Shown here: piece after piece, positions 52,001 to 58,804 of the stretch | How positions within the stretch are numbered: the first letter of the stretch is position 1 | How the letters are laid out: every line of letters starts with the position of its first letter | Assembly: GCF_022012295.1 (NCBI RefSeq) | Contig: NZ_JAKLTN010000008.1 | Coordinates: 1 to 63,374 of the forward strand | Reading direction: 5' to 3' | Length of the DNA stretch: 63,374 bases | Source: Dechloromonas hankyongensis | Lineage (GTDB): Bacteria; Pseudomonadota; Gammaproteobacteria; Burkholderiales; Rhodocyclaceae | Notes under the pieces: generated by a model | What the model was told of the DNA's origin: nothing | What the model saw: only the letters and a program-made list of their open reading frames with translations | The model's database searches: none | Made by a program: the position numbers and the translations under genes

Positions 52001-52744
52001 TTATGCAGCCTCCGTGGCGGCGCGGGCACGCATCGGGTGGATCTGGGCGCTGTTGGCGACGAAGGGCTTGCCGACGGTGAAGAAGGCGTGCAGATCGTGG
52101 GCGAAGGCGTCGAGGTCGGCCAGCACGACGCGGTTGGCGCGGGTGAAGGCGTTGTAGGCGAAGACGGCGGGCAGCGCGACGGCAAGGCCGGCGGCGGTCA
52201 TGATCAGCGCTTCGCCGACCGGGCCGGCAACCTTTTCCAGGGCTGCCTGGCCGGACAGGCCGATGGCGACCAAAGCGTGGTAGATGCCCCACACCGTGCC
52301 GAACAGGCCGACGAAGGGAGCGGTGGCACCGGTCGTGGCGAGCAGGGTCAGGCCGTTTTCCATGCCGGCCTGGGTGACCGACAGTTGCTGGCGCAGGGCG
52401 CGTTCCATCTGCTCGGCCGGGTCGAAACGGGAAGCCAGGCGGCCGGTGACGGCTTCGCATTCATGATTGCAGCAGTTGGCTTGCTCCGCCAGTTCGGCGT
52501 AGGGGCTGTCGCCGCCGGCCTGGCGCAATTTGTCGAGCCCTTCGCCGACGCTGGTCGCTGCCCAGAAGCCGCCGACGGCCTTGGCGGCGCGACGAACGCG
52601 ATACCAGTCCCAGGCCTTGGCCAGAATCAGGTACCAGCTGGCGATCGACATGGTGATCAGGATGTAGGCAACGGCGTGCGAGACCAGGTCGCCACTGGCC
52701 CATAGGTGGGCAAGGCCGAAGGCGTTTTGGGTGGTTTCCTGCAT
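52001..52744 (-). CDS. exbB: Biopolymer transport protein ExbB
   Basis: The 247-residue protein has three membrane segments: about 24-40, 140-160 (TLLATTGATAPFVGLFGTVWG) and 185-205 (ALIMTAAGLAVALPAVFAYNAF). It is the MotA/TolQ/ExbB proton-channel partner. The cytoplasmic loop contains CCNHEC (about residue 90), an unusual Cys/His cluster. It lies between tonB (1-bp gap) and exbD. Confidence 0.92.
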   Translation of the reverse strand: MQETTQNAFGLAHLWASGDLVSHAVAYILITMSIASWYLILAKAWDWYRVRRAAKAVGGFWAATSVGEGLDKLRQAGGDSPYAELAEQANCCNHECEAVTGRLASRFDPAEQMERALRQQLSVTQAGMENGLTLLATTGATAPFVGLFGTVWGIYHALVAIGLSGQAALEKVAGPVGEALIMTAAGLAVALPAVFAYNAFTRANRVVLADLDAFAHDLHAFFTVGKPFVANSAQIHPMRARAATEAA

Positions 52745-52745
52745 G

Positions 52746-53381
52746 TTATTGCTCCAATTTGAAAATGATCGGGACGAGCACAAAGCTCTGGATGGCCGTA
52801 TCGCCTCGCTTGGCCGGGATGAATTTCCAGTTGCGCACGGTTTTCAGGGCAGCTTCGTCGAGGCGGGTGCTGCCCGACGAAGTCTTGATCTCGACGTTGT
52901 CGGCCGTGCCTTGCGGGGTGACCGAAACGCGCAGGGTAACCTTGCCTTCTTCGCCCATCCGCTTGGACAGTGGTGGGTACGGCGGGGCCGGGTTCTTCAG
53001 GTAGTCGGCATCGAAGCGGGCCTGGACGACCGGCTCGGCGGCCGGCGGCGCAGGCTTGACCTCGGGCGGCGGGGCGACCGGTGCAGCCGGGGCGGGCTGG
53101 GTGCTCTGCGTGGCTTCGAGTACCGGAATAGTCGGTTTCGGTGTCGGTGCCGGCTTTTCGCGGACGGGGTGCGGTTTCACCACCGGCAGCGGCTTGGCTT
53201 CCGGCTGTTTTTGTTCGGCCGGTGGTTGCAGCAGGTCGACGATGAGCGGCATTTCCATGATCTGCGGCGCGACGGTCTTGGCCGCCATGACCACCAGCAG
53301 GACAAGGACGTGGGCACCGATGACGATGCCGAGCAGTCCGCTGCGCTGGGCTGAAGAGGGTCGGGAGAGGGCGTAGCTCAT
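52746..53381 (-). CDS. tonB: TonB energy transducer
   Basis: The 211-residue protein has one N-terminal membrane anchor (LLGIVIGAHVLVLLVVM, about 16-33), a proline-rich spacer with repeated Pro-Ala/Pro-Lys, and a C-terminal TonB domain (YPPLSKRMGEEGKVTLRVSV, SSGSTRLDEAALKTVRNWKF). It energises the TonB-dependent receptors seen elsewhere in the window. It is followed at once by exbB. Confidence 0.94.
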   Translation of the reverse strand: MSYALSRPSSAQRSGLLGIVIGAHVLVLLVVMAAKTVAPQIMEMPLIVDLLQPPAEQKQPEAKPLPVVKPHPVREKPAPTPKPTIPVLEATQSTQPAPAAPVAPPPEVKPAPPAAEPVVQARFDADYLKNPAPPYPPLSKRMGEEGKVTLRVSVTPQGTADNVEIKTSSGSTRLDEAALKTVRNWKFIPAKRGDTAIQSFVLVPIIFKLEQ

Positions 53382-53429
53382 GGATGCTGGTTTCTCGGTT
53401 TCTGCTCCCGGCTCACTGCCAAAAAACCC

Positions 53430-53459
53430 CTGGCTTGCTGGCGCTTGGCTTGCTGGCTG
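53430..53459. repeat. GGCTGGCTGG intergenic repeat, copy 3 (hemP-tonB)
   Basis: CTGGCTTGCTGGC and TTGGCTTGCTGGCT occur in tandem in the 108-bp gap between hemP and tonB. Confidence 0.75.
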
Positions 53460-53489
53460 TGGGAACGAGAGGGTTACAACGGAGGAGAG

Positions 53490-53666
53490 TTATTTGGTCA
53501 GGATCAGCTTGTTCTCGCGCGTCACCCGCAAAAGGTAGCGCTGGCCGGCATGTTCAATTTCGACTGCGGACGAGCCCTGGAGCAGTGCTCCGCTATCGAC
53601 GCGCGGACGCTGGGTGGGTGCTGAACTGGTCAACGTTTGGGCGGGCGGCTTGGGTTGGCTGTTCAT
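53490..53666 (-). CDS. hemP: Hemin uptake protein HemP
   Basis: The 58-residue protein is short. Its second half, GQRYLLRVTRENKLILTK, with the preceding SSAVEIEHA, is the HemP signature, and the N-terminal half is Pro/Ser-rich. HemP proteins are small, iron-repressed and needed for haem uptake in Burkholderia, where they may act as regulators. Its ATG overlaps the stop of the upstream DUF2325 gene (ATGA). Two Fur-like boxes lie 14-56 bp upstream, inside that gene. Confidence 0.88.
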   Translation of the reverse strand: MNSQPKPPAQTLTSSAPTQRPRVDSGALLQGSSAVEIEHAGQRYLLRVTRENKLILTK

Positions 53667-55042
53667 GATTTGGAAGGATAACGAGAATGGTTCGCATTGT
53701 TGTGTAATTGAGAATTATTGTCAACAATGTTATGCCGTGTTTCTGCGCCAGTTGCAGCACCGTGCCCGAGATCGCCGAGCAGGCGGCCGAAACCCGAGAT
53801 GCCGCTGCCCTTGACGAAGACGCAGGGCTTGCCGGTGCGTTTGCACTGTTCCTTGACGCGCCAATAGGCGTTGTGACTGATGCAGCCGGTCTGGCAGATG
53901 ACCAGGTCGGCGGCGGCCAGGGCGCTGTCGATGCGGTGCAGGCTTTCCTCCAAGCCGCCGTCGTGGTGTAGGAAACGGCCGCCATGGCGCTCGACCGCAT
54001 CGCGATAGCCGTCGATGGCGCCGGAACGGCCACCGACACAGAGAATGCACTTGCCGTCGAGCGATTCGCCGGCCGCAATCTCGGGTGTGGCGGCCTGGAT
54101 GCTTGCCATGGCCGTTCCCGCTCCTTCATTAGGCGCTGGTTCAAGTTCTGTGACACGCCGGCGCAAGCGCTCCAGTTCCTCACCTTGTTCGCGGCACTGG
54201 GCAAGCAGGGCGGCAGCGCGGGCTTCGGCATCGTCCGCCCGGCGGGCCAGGGCTTGCCGTTGTTTCAATTCCGGCACGCTGTCGCGCAGCTTCCCCAATT
54301 CGGCCGACAGGCGGGCGATGCAGGCGTCGCGGCCGGCCTGCTCGGCGCGTAATTCGGTGAGGCGCTTGGCCAGGGCGCGGGTTTCCTGCGCCTTTTCATG
54401 GCGGGCGGCTTCCGCTTCAGTGCGCAGTTCGGCCAACTGGCAGCGCAGTTCGGCATTCTCGCCTTGCAGATGGCGCAGGGTTTTCAGGTCGGCACGGGCG
54501 CCGGTACCGATCTGGTGCTGGATCATGTGGATGTCGGCGTAGATGTCCTGCTCAAGCTGCGTGTCGCAGGCGGGATGCGTCCAGGCCGCCCATAGCGCGC
54601 CCGGCAGTTCGACGCCGGTCCGCGTCGCCTCCTGCCACAATTGGCGGACGCCATCACTCGTTTTCATGGCAGCGAAGCGGCGGACGATCAGCGTGTAGCG
54701 CTTTTCCATCGTCTTGTGCAGCAGGTCGGCCAGTGGACTGCGCGTTTCGCAGGCGCCCACGGCAGAGGTGTGCAGGACGAAATCGGTGGTGTCGCGCGGC
54801 AGATGCATCACTTTCTGCATCAGGCTGCGCAGTTCCGTGACCTCGAAACAGCTGCCGATGACCGGGCAGTGATACTTGTGCGGAATTTCCCACAGCTTGC
54901 GCCGCCGCGAAGTGCTGACCGGCGCGACGGTCTCGGCAGTTTCGACGGATGGGCGGCGCAGCAGGGCAGCATCCACGCCGACAGGATTGGGGGAGCGGGC
55001 GGAAAAGCGGCCGCCAACGACGTGATAGGGGATTTCGGGCAT
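53663..55042 (-). CDS. DUF2325 coiled-coil protein with Cys/His motifs
   Basis: The 459-residue protein has three parts. The N-terminal region (about 50-180) contains HCPVIGSC (58-65), HPAC (156-159) and HMIQHQIG (172-179), candidate metal or haem ligands. A long coiled coil runs from about 190 to 305. The C-terminal DUF2325 domain (330-425) has KCILCVGGRSG, DGGLEESLHRI and CQTGCISHNAYWRVKEQC, and a 20-residue Asn/His-rich tail follows. No signal peptide or membrane helix. The next gene, hemP, overlaps its stop codon by 4 bp. The function of this domain is unknown; iron-operon context implies an iron- or haem-linked role. Confidence 0.85.
   Translation of the reverse strand: MPEIPYHVVGGRFSARSPNPVGVDAALLRRPSVETAETVAPVSTSRRRKLWEIPHKYHCPVIGSCFEVTELRSLMQKVMHLPRDTTDFVLHTSAVGACETRSPLADLLHKTMEKRYTLIVRRFAAMKTSDGVRQLWQEATRTGVELPGALWAAWTHPACDTQLEQDIYADIHMIQHQIGTGARADLKTLRHLQGENAELRCQLAELRTEAEAARHEKAQETRALAKRLTELRAEQAGRDACIARLSAELGKLRDSVPELKQRQALARRADDAEARAAALLAQCREQGEELERLRRRVTELEPAPNEGAGTAMASIQAATPEIAAGESLDGKCILCVGGRSGAIDGYRDAVERHGGRFLHHDGGLEESLHRIDSALAAADLVICQTGCISHNAYWRVKEQCKRTGKPCVFVKGSGISGFGRLLGDLGHGAATGAETRHNIVDNNSQLHNNANHSRYPSKS
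53680..53698. promoter_or_regulatory. Fur box inside the 3' end of the DUF2325 gene (proximal to hemP)
   Basis: AACGAGAATGGTTCGCATT, read on the minus strand as AATGCGAACCATTCTCGTT, has the 19-bp symmetry of the other iron sites here. It is 14 bp upstream of the hemP start. Confidence 0.7.
53704..53722. promoter_or_regulatory. Second Fur-like box upstream of hemP
   Basis: GTAATTGAGAATTATTGTC is similar but weaker, in tandem 5 bp from the first. Both lie in the Asn/His-rich tail codons of the DUF2325 gene. Confidence 0.55.
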
Positions 55043-55066
55043 GTTCGTACTCCGTGGGGGAATGCG

Positions 55067-55099
55067 CGGCTGGCTGGCCGGGTGCCCGGTTGGCTGGCG
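55067..55099. repeat. GGCTGGCTGG intergenic repeat, copy 4 (coiled-coil gene-DUF2325 gene)
   Basis: CGGCTGGCTGGCC and GGTTGGCTGGCG occur in tandem in the 70-bp gap upstream of the DUF2325 gene. Confidence 0.75.
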
Positions 55100-55112
55100 A
55101 ATATAAACAGGA

Positions 55113-55532
55113 TCAGGTGTGGTCGGTGCTTTTGTCGTGCAGGGAGTCGAGCGCCGCATCGCGCTCACGGGCCAGCCGCTCGCATTCGCGATGCGCGGCG
55201 CCCAGTGTCCGGTCAAGGAACCACAGGCGATGGGCGGCGGCGGCCATTTGCTCGTTATGGTCGCGCAGCGCCATCAGCTGCTGGCCGAGGGCGACGATGG
55301 CCTGGCCGTTTTCCAGTTCATCGACCTGCAATTGGAGCCTGGCGTTCAGTTCGCTCTGGCGATTGACTTCGTTGGTCAGTCCGACGACCTTGCGAGCGCT
55401 CAGCGTTGCCGAGCGGCGCTGGGCGCTGCGGGCATCGCGCAGGGCCAGCCGCAAGGCGAGGATTTCCGCTTCATTCTCGGCGATGGCGGGCTCGCGTTCG
55501 AGAAGGCTGCGGTCCTTAAGCGGGGCAAGCAT
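55113..55532 (-). CDS. Coiled-coil protein of the iron operon
   Basis: This 139-residue protein is almost entirely helical, with heptad-like Leu/Ala/Glu/Arg runs (LALRLALRDARSAQRRS, LNARLQLQVDELENGQAI). It has no signal peptide, membrane helix or Cys motif, and I do not recognise a family. Its start overlaps the previous gene by 17 bp, indicating coupling. The coiled coil might pair with that of the DUF2325 protein downstream. Confidence 0.72.
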   Translation of the reverse strand: MLAPLKDRSLLEREPAIAENEAEILALRLALRDARSAQRRSATLSARKVVGLTNEVNRQSELNARLQLQVDELENGQAIVALGQQLMALRDHNEQMAAAAHRLWFLDRTLGAAHRECERLARERDAALDSLHDKSTDHT

Positions 55533-55722
55533 GGGGATGCTCCGGGCTGGTCAGGCGGTCGCTGGCCCGCTCGCACAGGCGGCGGGTGGCGTCGTCCACG
55601 CCGTCGGTGGCGCTGAACTGGTCGAGCAGGCGCGCGGCATTCAGGGCGGAATGTAGGCAACCGGTTTCGGCATGGATCAAGACTAGGCTGAGGGCTCCGG
55701 CCCAGAGTTCGTTTGACGGCAT
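55516..55722 (-). CDS. Small hypothetical protein of the iron operon
   Basis: This 68-residue protein begins MPSNELWAGALSLVLIHAETG and has CERASDRLTSPEHPHACPA at the end, with Cys and His in the last residues. Predicted helical. The open frame extends upstream, but the ATG at 55722 has GAGAAGC nearby and is the first Met. Unknown family. It overlaps the next gene. Confidence 0.65.
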   Translation of the reverse strand: MPSNELWAGALSLVLIHAETGCLHSALNAARLLDQFSATDGVDDATRRLCERASDRLTSPEHPHACPA

Positions 55723-55747
55723 GGTGCTTCTCCCGATCAGGTGGGGG

Positions 55748-55825
55748 TCAGGTGGGGATTGCGGTAAGCAGCGCCCAGCCGAGGAGCAGGGCGGCAATCG
55801 AAATGTGGGCGATGAGGGAGCGCAT
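55748..55825 (-). CDS. Possible 25-residue membrane peptide
   Basis: A short frame (ATG 55823-55825, TGA 55748-55750) encodes a basic start (MRSL) and one hydrophobic stretch (IAALLLGWALLTAIP). It is directly behind the Fur boxes as the first frame of the transcript. No strong ribosome site is seen, so translation is uncertain. Confidence 0.35.
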   Translation of the reverse strand: MRSLIAHISIAALLLGWALLTAIPT

Positions 55826-55838
55826 GGTGCGGTTGCTT

Positions 55839-55857
55839 GTTGAGAATGGTTCCTATC
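55839..55857. promoter_or_regulatory. Fur box (proximal) of the iron operon
   Basis: GTTGAGAATGGTTCCTATC resembles the hemP-proximal site (shared GAGAATGGTTC core). It lies 14 bp before the 25-residue frame. Confidence 0.6.
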
Positions 55858-55880
55858 TTACGGAGTCCTGTGAATTTGTA

Positions 55881-55899
55881 AACAGGAATTATTCGCATT
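55881..55899. promoter_or_regulatory. Fur box (distal) of the iron operon
   Basis: AACAGGAATTATTCGCATT, on the minus strand AATGCGAATAATTCCTGTT, is a 19-bp imperfect palindrome with the AATGCGAAT half-site seen elsewhere in the window. Confidence 0.7.
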
Positions 55900-55913
55900 A
55901 ATGCAAATGGCGC

Positions 55914-55940
55914 AAAAAAACCACGGGCCAGGCCGTGGTT
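55914..55940 (-). terminator. Intrinsic terminator of the DEAD-box helicase gene
   Basis: On the minus strand CCACGGCC and GGCCCGTGG pair around a short loop, followed by seven T residues, 20 bp after the helicase stop. It isolates the iron operon from the helicase gene. Confidence 0.88.
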
Positions 55941-55959
55941 CCTTGTGCATCCGGAGAAC

Positions 55960-57813
55960 TTAGCGGTCGTCGAATTTCTTCTTCTTGAAGCCGCCGCGGT
56001 CGCCGTCGAACTTGCGCTCACCGCCGCCAAACTTGCGTTCGCCGCCGAAGCTGCCGCCCGGGCGGCCTTCATCGACACGCAGGTTGATCGGCACGCCGCG
56101 GATGCGGGTGCGCTTCAGGGCGTTGGAGGCTTCATTCGGCATGCCGGCCGGCAGTTCGACCGTGCTCGATTCCTCGTACAGGCCGATGCGGCCGATGAAG
56201 CGGCTTTCGATGCCGGCTTCGTTGGCGATGGCGCCGACGATGTCGCGCACTTCGACGCCGTGCTCGCGGCCCACGTCGATGCGGTAGCGCACCATGTCGC
56301 CGGCCGGTGTCGGACGGGCCGGGCGCTCGGTGCGCGGCGGACGGTCTTCGAAACGGGGACGCTCGCTGCGTTCGCCACGGTCTTCAAAGCGCGGGCGCTC
56401 GCCGCGGTCCTCGAAACGCGGCTTGCGTTGTTCCCGGTCGCCGAAAACGCCCGGACGGCTGTCGCGCGGCGCCGGGGCGGGGCGCGGGTCTTCACCGGCG
56501 ATCTGCAGCGGCTTGCCTTCCTGGGCCATCATGGCCAGGGCGGCAGCGACTTCCTCGGCACCGACATTTTGCTCTTCAGCAATCTGCGACACGATGTTGG
56601 CGAAGAAATCGAGGCCTTCGGCATTGAGCACCTCGGCCACCTTGCTCTTGAAGTCGGCGACGCGCTTGTTGGTGACGTCGGCGCGCGACGGCAGGGTCAG
56701 CGGCGCGATCGGCTGGCGGGTGGCGCGTTCGATGGTGCGCAGCATGCGGATTTCGCGCGGCGCGACGAACAGGATGGCGTTGCCGTTACGACCGGCGCGG
56801 CCGGTACGGCCGATACGGTGCACGTAGGCTTCGGTGTCGTACGGGATATCGTAGTTGACCACGTGGCTGACGCGCGGCACGTCGATGCCGCGGGCGGCAA
56901 CGTCGGTGGCGATGACGATGTCCAGGGCGCCGGACTTCAACTGCTCGATGACGCGTTCGCGCATCTGCTGATTGAGGTCGCCGTTCAGGGCGGCGGCAGC
57001 ATAGCCGCGGGCGTTCAGTTTGTCGGCCAGTTCGACGGTGGCGGTCTTGGTGCGCACGAAGATGATGGCGGCGTCGAAATCGTCCTCGACTTCCAGAATG
57101 CGGGTCAGCGCATCCAGTTTGTGCATGCCGCTGACCTGCCAGTAAACCTGACGGATGGCGGCGACGGTGGCGGTAGCGGACTTGATCTTGATTTCGCGCG
57201 GCTCGACCAGGTATTTCTGGGCGACGCGGCGAATCTGTTCCGGCATGGTGGCCGAGAACAGGGCGGTCTGGTGCTGTTCCGGGGTGCGTTCGAGAATCCA
57301 CTCGACGTCGTCGATGAAGCCCATGCGCAGCATTTCGTCGGCTTCGTCGAGCACCATGGTGCGCAGGTTGTCGAGATTGAGCGTCTTGCGCTCCAGGTGG
57401 TCCATGACGCGGCCCGGCGTACCGACGATGACGTGGGCGCCACGGGCCAACTGCTTGAGCTGGATGGTGTAGCTCTGGCCGCCGTAGATGGGCAGCACGT
57501 GGAAGCCCGGCAGGTTCTTGGCGTAGCTTTGCAGCGCCTCGGCAACCTGGATGGCCAGCTCGCGCGTCGGCGTCAGGATCAGGGCCTGCGGCTTGCTGAC
57601 CTTGATGTCGATCTGTTCCATCAGCGGCAGCGCGAAGGCAGCGGTCTTGCCGGTGCCGGTCTGCGCCATGCCGATCATGTCATGCCCGTCGAGCAGGATG
57701 GGGATGCACTGGGCCTGGATGGGGGACGGGGTTTCGTAACCGATTTCGCTGAGCGTCTTGAGCAGCGATTCGCTCAAACCGAGCTCGGCAAAATTTTCGA
57801 CGGATGTCGACAT
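55960..57813 (-). CDS. deaD: DEAD-box ATP-dependent RNA helicase
   Basis: The 617-residue protein has the full motif set: AQTGTGKT (Walker A), PTRELA, TPGR, DEAD (motif II), SAT, ARGIDVP and HRIGRTGRAGRNG. A C-terminal DbpA-type RNA-binding domain and an Arg/Gly-rich tail follow. Residues about 455-490 repeat PRFEDRGER three times. It resembles CsdA/DeaD, which unwinds RNA in ribosome assembly and at low temperature. ATG 57813 is preceded by GGAAAGGAAAC. About 200 bp upstream is a long non-coding leader, which could be a cold-responsive 5' UTR. Confidence 0.94.
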   Translation of the reverse strand: MSTSVENFAELGLSESLLKTLSEIGYETPSPIQAQCIPILLDGHDMIGMAQTGTGKTAAFALPLMEQIDIKVSKPQALILTPTRELAIQVAEALQSYAKNLPGFHVLPIYGGQSYTIQLKQLARGAHVIVGTPGRVMDHLERKTLNLDNLRTMVLDEADEMLRMGFIDDVEWILERTPEQHQTALFSATMPEQIRRVAQKYLVEPREIKIKSATATVAAIRQVYWQVSGMHKLDALTRILEVEDDFDAAIIFVRTKTATVELADKLNARGYAAAALNGDLNQQMRERVIEQLKSGALDIVIATDVAARGIDVPRVSHVVNYDIPYDTEAYVHRIGRTGRAGRNGNAILFVAPREIRMLRTIERATRQPIAPLTLPSRADVTNKRVADFKSKVAEVLNAEGLDFFANIVSQIAEEQNVGAEEVAAALAMMAQEGKPLQIAGEDPRPAPAPRDSRPGVFGDREQRKPRFEDRGERPRFEDRGERSERPRFEDRPPRTERPARPTPAGDMVRYRIDVGREHGVEVRDIVGAIANEAGIESRFIGRIGLYEESSTVELPAGMPNEASNALKRTRIRGVPINLRVDEGRPGGSFGGERKFGGGERKFDGDRGGFKKKKFDDR

Positions 57814-58012
57814 ATTGTTGTTTCCTTTCCTCGTCGATGCGCGGCTTATGGCGGCGGGCGACGGATTGGCCCGATGGTCGGGCGGCCTGGGTGACCCCGA
57901 CGCAGCCGTTGCCGGGGAATGAATCAATGGGGTGAAACCTGCACAAGAACCTGATACCGGTGGCTGCTCGGAATTACTGCGGGCGAAACATCAACGCATT
58001 GAATTGATTATT

Positions 58013-58804
58013 CTACACTTTTTCGGCGAGGACGGCCAGCTCTGCCGGCGAAAAGCCTGCTGCCAGGCGTGCCGACTCGTTCATCGGCGTGATCGGACGG
58101 GGCGCCTTGAACTGGCGAAGCAGGTCGCGGTAGGTGCTTTCCGGCTCCAGGTTTCGCTCATTGCAGAGTTGGCGAAACCACTGGTCGCCGAGGCCGACAT
58201 GACCGATCTCGTCGCGCAGGATGATGTCGAGCACCCGCGCGCTGGCCTGGTCGCCGACCTGCTCCAGGCGGCGCTGGATGGGTGGCGTGGCGTCCAGGCC
58301 GCGCGCTTCGAGCAGGCGCGGCACCAGCGCCATGCGGGCGAGCGGATCGTCGGCCGTCTTCATGGCCATTTCCCACAGCCCGGCATGGGCCGGAAAGTCG
58401 CCGTAGTCGTGGCCCAGGCTGTTCAGGCGTTCGCGCAGAATCCTGAAGTGATAGGCCTCCTCGGCGGCGACAACGATCCAGTCGGCGTAATACTGCTTAG
58501 GCAGGCCGCGGAAGCGGGCGGCATGGTCGAGTGCCAGGTTGATGGCCGAGAACTCGATATGGACGATGGCATGCAGCAGGCGCGCCCGGCCCTCCACGGT
58601 CGTTGGGCTGCGCTGCGGCACCAGCTTGGGCGGGACCAGTTCCGGCTTGTCCGGACGGCCGCAGTGCAATTCGACCGTCGCTTCGTCGCACCAGTCGAGT
58701 CGCCCGTTCTTCCAGTCCTCGGCGAGCGCTTCGGTCAGCGCCAGTTTCTGGGCGACATCCGGCGTGGCCAGCGCCGCGGCCAGGCGGGTAAACAGCGATT
58801 CCAT
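58013..58804 (-). CDS. DUF455 ferritin-like protein
   Basis: The 263-residue helical protein has carboxylate and His residues in HIEFSAINLALDHA, EEAYHFRILRERL and RDEIGHVGLGD, a diiron-like E-x-x-H pattern. It is a DUF455 ferritin-like protein, function unknown. Its ATG overlaps the stop of the upstream aldo-keto reductase gene (ATGA), so the two are coupled. A redox role is likely but not shown. Confidence 0.88.
   Translation of the reverse strand: MESLFTRLAAALATPDVAQKLALTEALAEDWKNGRLDWCDEATVELHCGRPDKPELVPPKLVPQRSPTTVEGRARLLHAIVHIEFSAINLALDHAARFRGLPKQYYADWIVVAAEEAYHFRILRERLNSLGHDYGDFPAHAGLWEMAMKTADDPLARMALVPRLLEARGLDATPPIQRRLEQVGDQASARVLDIILRDEIGHVGLGDQWFRQLCNERNLEPESTYRDLLRQFKAPRPITPMNESARLAAGFSPAELAVLAEKV

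Noticed and set aside
56294..56495. Repeat array or CRISPR in the helicase tail
   Set aside because: The near-repeats encode in-frame PRFEDRGER units of the helicase and have no spacer structure.
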